This document shows positions 4,920 through 7,200 of a stretch of DNA of 7,200 nucleotides, one piece after another. The notes under the pieces were generated by a model. That model saw only the letters and a program-made list of their open reading frames with translations. It had not been told where the DNA came from and did no database searches. The first letter of the stretch is position 1; the number at the start of each line of letters is the position of its first letter. The translations under genes were made by a program, and so were the position numbers. The DNA is from Actinophytocola sp045807065 (GTDB lineage: Bacteria > Actinomycetota > Actinomycetes > Mycobacteriales > Pseudonocardiaceae), in NCBI RefSeq assembly GCF_045807065.1, contig NZ_JBJMIE010000623.1, positions 1 to 7,200 on the forward strand. Direction: 5' to 3'.

Positions 4920-4965
4920 CCGCACACCTCCCGTGAGCCCCATCAGGAACCCACGGTAGCGGGAT

Positions 4966-6417
4966 CTACGCGGAGGTGCCGTTGACGATGTAGCTCTCCA
5001 GCACCCCGGCCAGGTCCGGCTTGACCTTCGCGGTCAGCTCGGTGCCGTGTTCGGTGTGCCGCTCGGCCAGGACCTCGCCGTCGCGGTGCACGCGGGCGAC
5101 CAGCTCACCCCGCGCGTACGGCACGAGCACGTCGACCTGGACCTCGGGGCGTGGCAGCAGCTCGGCCAGCCGCTCCCGCAGCTCCTCGATCCCGGTGCCG
5201 GAGTGCGCGGACACGTACACCGCGGCCGGTAGCAGGTGGCGCAGGCGGGCGAGCGCCAGCTGGTCCATCGCGTCGGTCTTGTTCACCACGACCAGCTCGG
5301 TCGGCAGCGCCTCGTCGCGCCGGTCGGCGATCTCGCCGAGGACCTCGCGCACGGCCTCGACCTGCCACTCCGGGTTCGGGTCGGAGCCGTCGACCACGTG
5401 CAGGATGAGGTCGGAGTCGGCGACCTCGTCCAGCGTGGAGCGGAACGCCTCGACCAGCTGGTGCGGCAGGTGCCGCACGAACCCGACGGTGTCGGTCAGC
5501 GTGTAGACGTGCCCGTCCGGCGTGGTGGTCCGGCGCGTGGTGGCGTCCAGGGTGGCGAACAACGCGTCCTCCACCAGCACGCCCGCACCGGTCAGCGCGT
5601 TGAGCAGGCTCGACTTGCCGGCGTTGGTGTACCCGGCGATCGCGACGCTCGGCACGAGGTTGGCCCGCCGCTGGCTCCGCTTGGTGTCCCGCACGGTGCC
5701 CATCGCGCCGATCTGCTTGCGCAGCCTGGAGATCTTGTGCCGGATGCGCCGCCGGTCGGTCTCCAGCTTCGTCTCACCGGGACCACGCAGACCCACGCCG
5801 CCGTTGCCGCCACCCGCACGGCCACCGGCCTGGCGGGACAGCGCCTCACCCCAACCACGCAGGCGGGGCAGGAAGTACTGCAGCTGGGCCAGCTCGACCT
5901 GGGCCTTGCCCTCCCGGGACCGCGCGTGCTGCGCGAAGATGTCCAGGATCAGCGCGGTCCGGTCGATGACCTTGACCTTGAGCTTCGCCTCCAGCTGGCG
6001 CAGCTGCGACGGCGAGAGCTCCCCGTCGCAGATGACCGTGTCGGCGCCGGTCGCGGCAACCACGCCGGACAGCTCGGTGACCTTGCCGGAGCCGATGTAG
6101 GTGGACGGGTCGGGCCGGTCGCGCCGTTGCACGAGCCCTTCGAGGACCTCGGAACCGGCGGTCTCGGCGAGCCTGGCCAGCGCGGCGAGGGACGCCTCGG
6201 ACTGCTCGGCACTGCCCTCGGTCCAGACGCCGACGAGGATGACCTTTTCGAGCCTGAGTTGGCGATACTCGACCTCAGTGATGTCCGCCAGCTCGGTGGA
6301 CAACCCGGCGACGCGCCGGAGCGCGGCGCGGTCGGAGAGTTCGAGTTCACCAACAGAGAGCTCAGCCAGGTCAGTCAACCCGTCTTCGGCTTGCTGATGA
6401 TTGAGATTCTCTGTCAC
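4966..6417 (-). CDS. hflX: Ribosome-associated GTPase HflX
   Basis: GTPase that binds 50S subunits and splits or rescues stalled ribosomes in stress; cytoplasmic. 483 residues from the chosen start. An N-terminal HflX domain (about 50-200) contains the family blocks RRDRPDPSTYIGSGKV and ICDGELSPSQLRQLE, followed by a Gly-rich loop (about 198-212) leading into GPGETKLETDRRRI and a helical linker. The GTPase domain has all G motifs: GYTNAGKSS (262-270), DTVGF (309-313), NKTD (379-382), SAHSG (403-407). A C-terminal extension ends VNGTSA. The GTG at 6415-6417 is chosen because GGAGGG lies nine bases upstream; an in-frame ATG at 6465 would put part of a LexA-box-like palindrome inside the coding region and has no clear ribosome-binding site. 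It lies 72 bp after dapF on the same strand. Complete and typical of actinobacterial HflX. Confidence 0.97.
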   Translation of the reverse strand: MTENLNHQQAEDGLTDLAELSVGELELSDRAALRRVAGLSTELADITEVEYRQLRLEKVILVGVWTEGSAEQSEASLAALARLAETAGSEVLEGLVQRRDRPDPSTYIGSGKVTELSGVVAATGADTVICDGELSPSQLRQLEAKLKVKVIDRTALILDIFAQHARSREGKAQVELAQLQYFLPRLRGWGEALSRQAGGRAGGGNGGVGLRGPGETKLETDRRRIRHKISRLRKQIGAMGTVRDTKRSQRRANLVPSVAIAGYTNAGKSSLLNALTGAGVLVEDALFATLDATTRRTTTPDGHVYTLTDTVGFVRHLPHQLVEAFRSTLDEVADSDLILHVVDGSDPNPEWQVEAVREVLGEIADRRDEALPTELVVVNKTDAMDQLALARLRHLLPAAVYVSAHSGTGIEELRERLAELLPRPEVQVDVLVPYARGELVARVHRDGEVLAERHTEHGTELTAKVKPDLAGVLESYIVNGTSA

Positions 6418-6448
6418 TCGGTGAGACCCTCCGTTCAGTCGCCTTCTG

Positions 6449-6462
6449 TGAACCCATGTTCG
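6449..6462. promoter_or_regulatory. Candidate LexA operator upstream of hflX
   Basis: On the minus strand the 14-mer CGAACATGGGTTCA matches the SOS box CGAAC-N4-GTTCG at all specified positions but the last. It lies in the 72-bp gap between dapF and hflX, 32 bp upstream of the hflX start. It is also the core of an imperfect hairpin (GAACCCATG 6450-6458 with CATGGTTC 6463-6470 around a TTCG loop), which is a competing explanation. Binding is unproven. Confidence 0.4.
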
Positions 6463-6489
6463 CATGGTTCAGCGACCGGATCGAGCGAG

Positions 6490-7200
6490 TTATTCCCCGA
6501 GCCCGTCCCACCAAACCTGGTCCAGCTCGCCGCGGGCGGTGAAAACCGCTGGTCCGGACAGGGTGGCGCCATCCGGCGCGACCGTCACGCGCACCCGTCC
6601 GCCCGGCACGTCGACCGTGGCGGCGCCGCGGTGCTCACCGCGCGTGAACAGCACGCCGGTGACCGCGGCCACCGTCCCGGTGCCACACGACCGGGTCTCG
6701 CCGACGCCCCGTTCGTGCACGCGCATGCGCAGCCGGTCAGGGGCCTCGACGAACACGAACTCGATGTTCACACCTTCGGGGAAGACGTCCGGGTCGTAGA
6801 GCGGTTGGACGGTCAGGTCCAGGGACGCGAGCTTGTCCACGTCCTCGAGCACGCACACCAGGTGTGGGTTGCCGACGTTGACGGCGACCCCGGCGACCGT
6901 GCCGCCTCGGACCGTGGCCAGCGACGTACCCGTGACCCTGGCCGGGCCCATCTCGACGGTGATGTCGTCGGTGACGGTCACCTTCCGGGTGCCGGCGCGG
7001 GTGCCGATGGTGAACTCGGGCTCGTGCACCAGGCCGGCGTCGACCAGGTAGCGGGCGAACAGGCGTACGCCGTTGCCGCACATCTCGGCGATCGAGCCGT
7101 CGGCATTGCGGTAGTCCATGAAGAACTCCGCCTCGGCTGCCATTTCCTTGCCATCCGGGTCGTTCTCGGCCCGGACCACCCGCAGCACGCCGTCGGCGCC
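6490..7200 (-). CDS. dapF: Diaminopimelate epimerase, N-terminus cut by window edge
   Basis: Cofactor-free racemase-type enzyme converting LL-diaminopimelate to meso-diaminopimelate, the precursor of lysine and the cross-linking residue of peptidoglycan. The last 236 residues are present, starting at GADGVLRVVRAE; roughly 40-50 N-terminal residues lie beyond 7200, judging from the usual length of about 275-285. Both catalytic cysteines are visible: Cys41 of this fragment in EMCGNGVR and Cys172 in ETRSCGTGT. Other family blocks are NADGS (32-36), VNVGNPHLV (107-115) and the GVNIEFV stretch (143-149). A GTG at 7188 is internal, since the frame continues through conserved GADG to the edge. It is upstream of hflX in the same direction, an arrangement common in actinobacteria. 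Confidence 0.97.
   Translation of the reverse strand, partial: GADGVLRVVRAENDPDGKEMAAEAEFFMDYRNADGSIAEMCGNGVRLFARYLVDAGLVHEPEFTIGTRAGTRKVTVTDDITVEMGPARVTGTSLATVRGGTVAGVAVNVGNPHLVCVLEDVDKLASLDLTVQPLYDPDVFPEGVNIEFVFVEAPDRLRMRVHERGVGETRSCGTGTVAAVTGVLFTRGEHRGAATVDVPGGRVRVTVAPDGATLSGPAVFTARGELDQVWWDGLGE

Noticed and set aside
6418..6465. Longer hflX start at ATG 6465
   Set aside because: No clear ribosome-binding site, a non-family MRTWVHRRRL leader, and GGAGGG is well placed for the GTG at 6417.

Overview
The window is high-GC chromosomal DNA from an actinomycete. The gene order is nrdJ - nrdR - LysM gene - lexA (divergent) - secreted membrane protein - hflX - dapF. This matches, from memory, the order around nrdR/Rv2719c/lexA/hflX/dapF in Mycobacterium tuberculosis and the lexA-nrdR-nrdJ order in Streptomyces. 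Protein style and composition suggest Pseudonocardiaceae or a relative (Lentzea, Saccharothrix, Actinosynnema, Amycolatopsis), but genus cannot be fixed by eye. No mobile element, CRISPR array, tRNA or rRNA was seen. These are mostly core genes; the unusual material is the roughly 1.2 kb non-coding stretch between nrdR and the LysM gene.

Layout: 1-1198 (minus strand) holds the start of nrdJ (B12-dependent ribonucleotide reductase, cut by the window edge) downstream of its repressor gene nrdR. 1199-2420 has no convincing gene. It holds a regulatory patch in front of nrdR with two NrdR-type boxes and a helically phased set of DnaA-box-like 9-mers, then a cluster of potential hairpins, a strongly T-depleted block, a minisatellite of four units of about 50 bp, and a run of nine C-tracts (G-tracts on the minus strand) just behind the LysM gene. 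2421-3827 is the SOS module: a small LysM membrane protein (minus) and lexA (plus), divergent, with two good LexA operators between them. A strong hairpin at 3828-3885 separates lexA from the next, convergent unit. 3888-7200 is a minus-strand run dapF (cut by the window edge) -> hflX -> signal-peptide/beta-propeller-like/C-terminal-anchor protein.

The genes combine DNA-damage control (LexA, a LysM protein probably related to SOS division inhibitors) with nucleotide supply (NrdR, NrdJ), a ribosome-associated GTPase (HflX) and meso-diaminopimelate synthesis for the wall and lysine (DapF). Two regulatory ideas deserve testing: DnaA binding at the nrdR promoter, linking dNTP supply to replication initiation, and a LexA-box-like palindrome immediately upstream of hflX.
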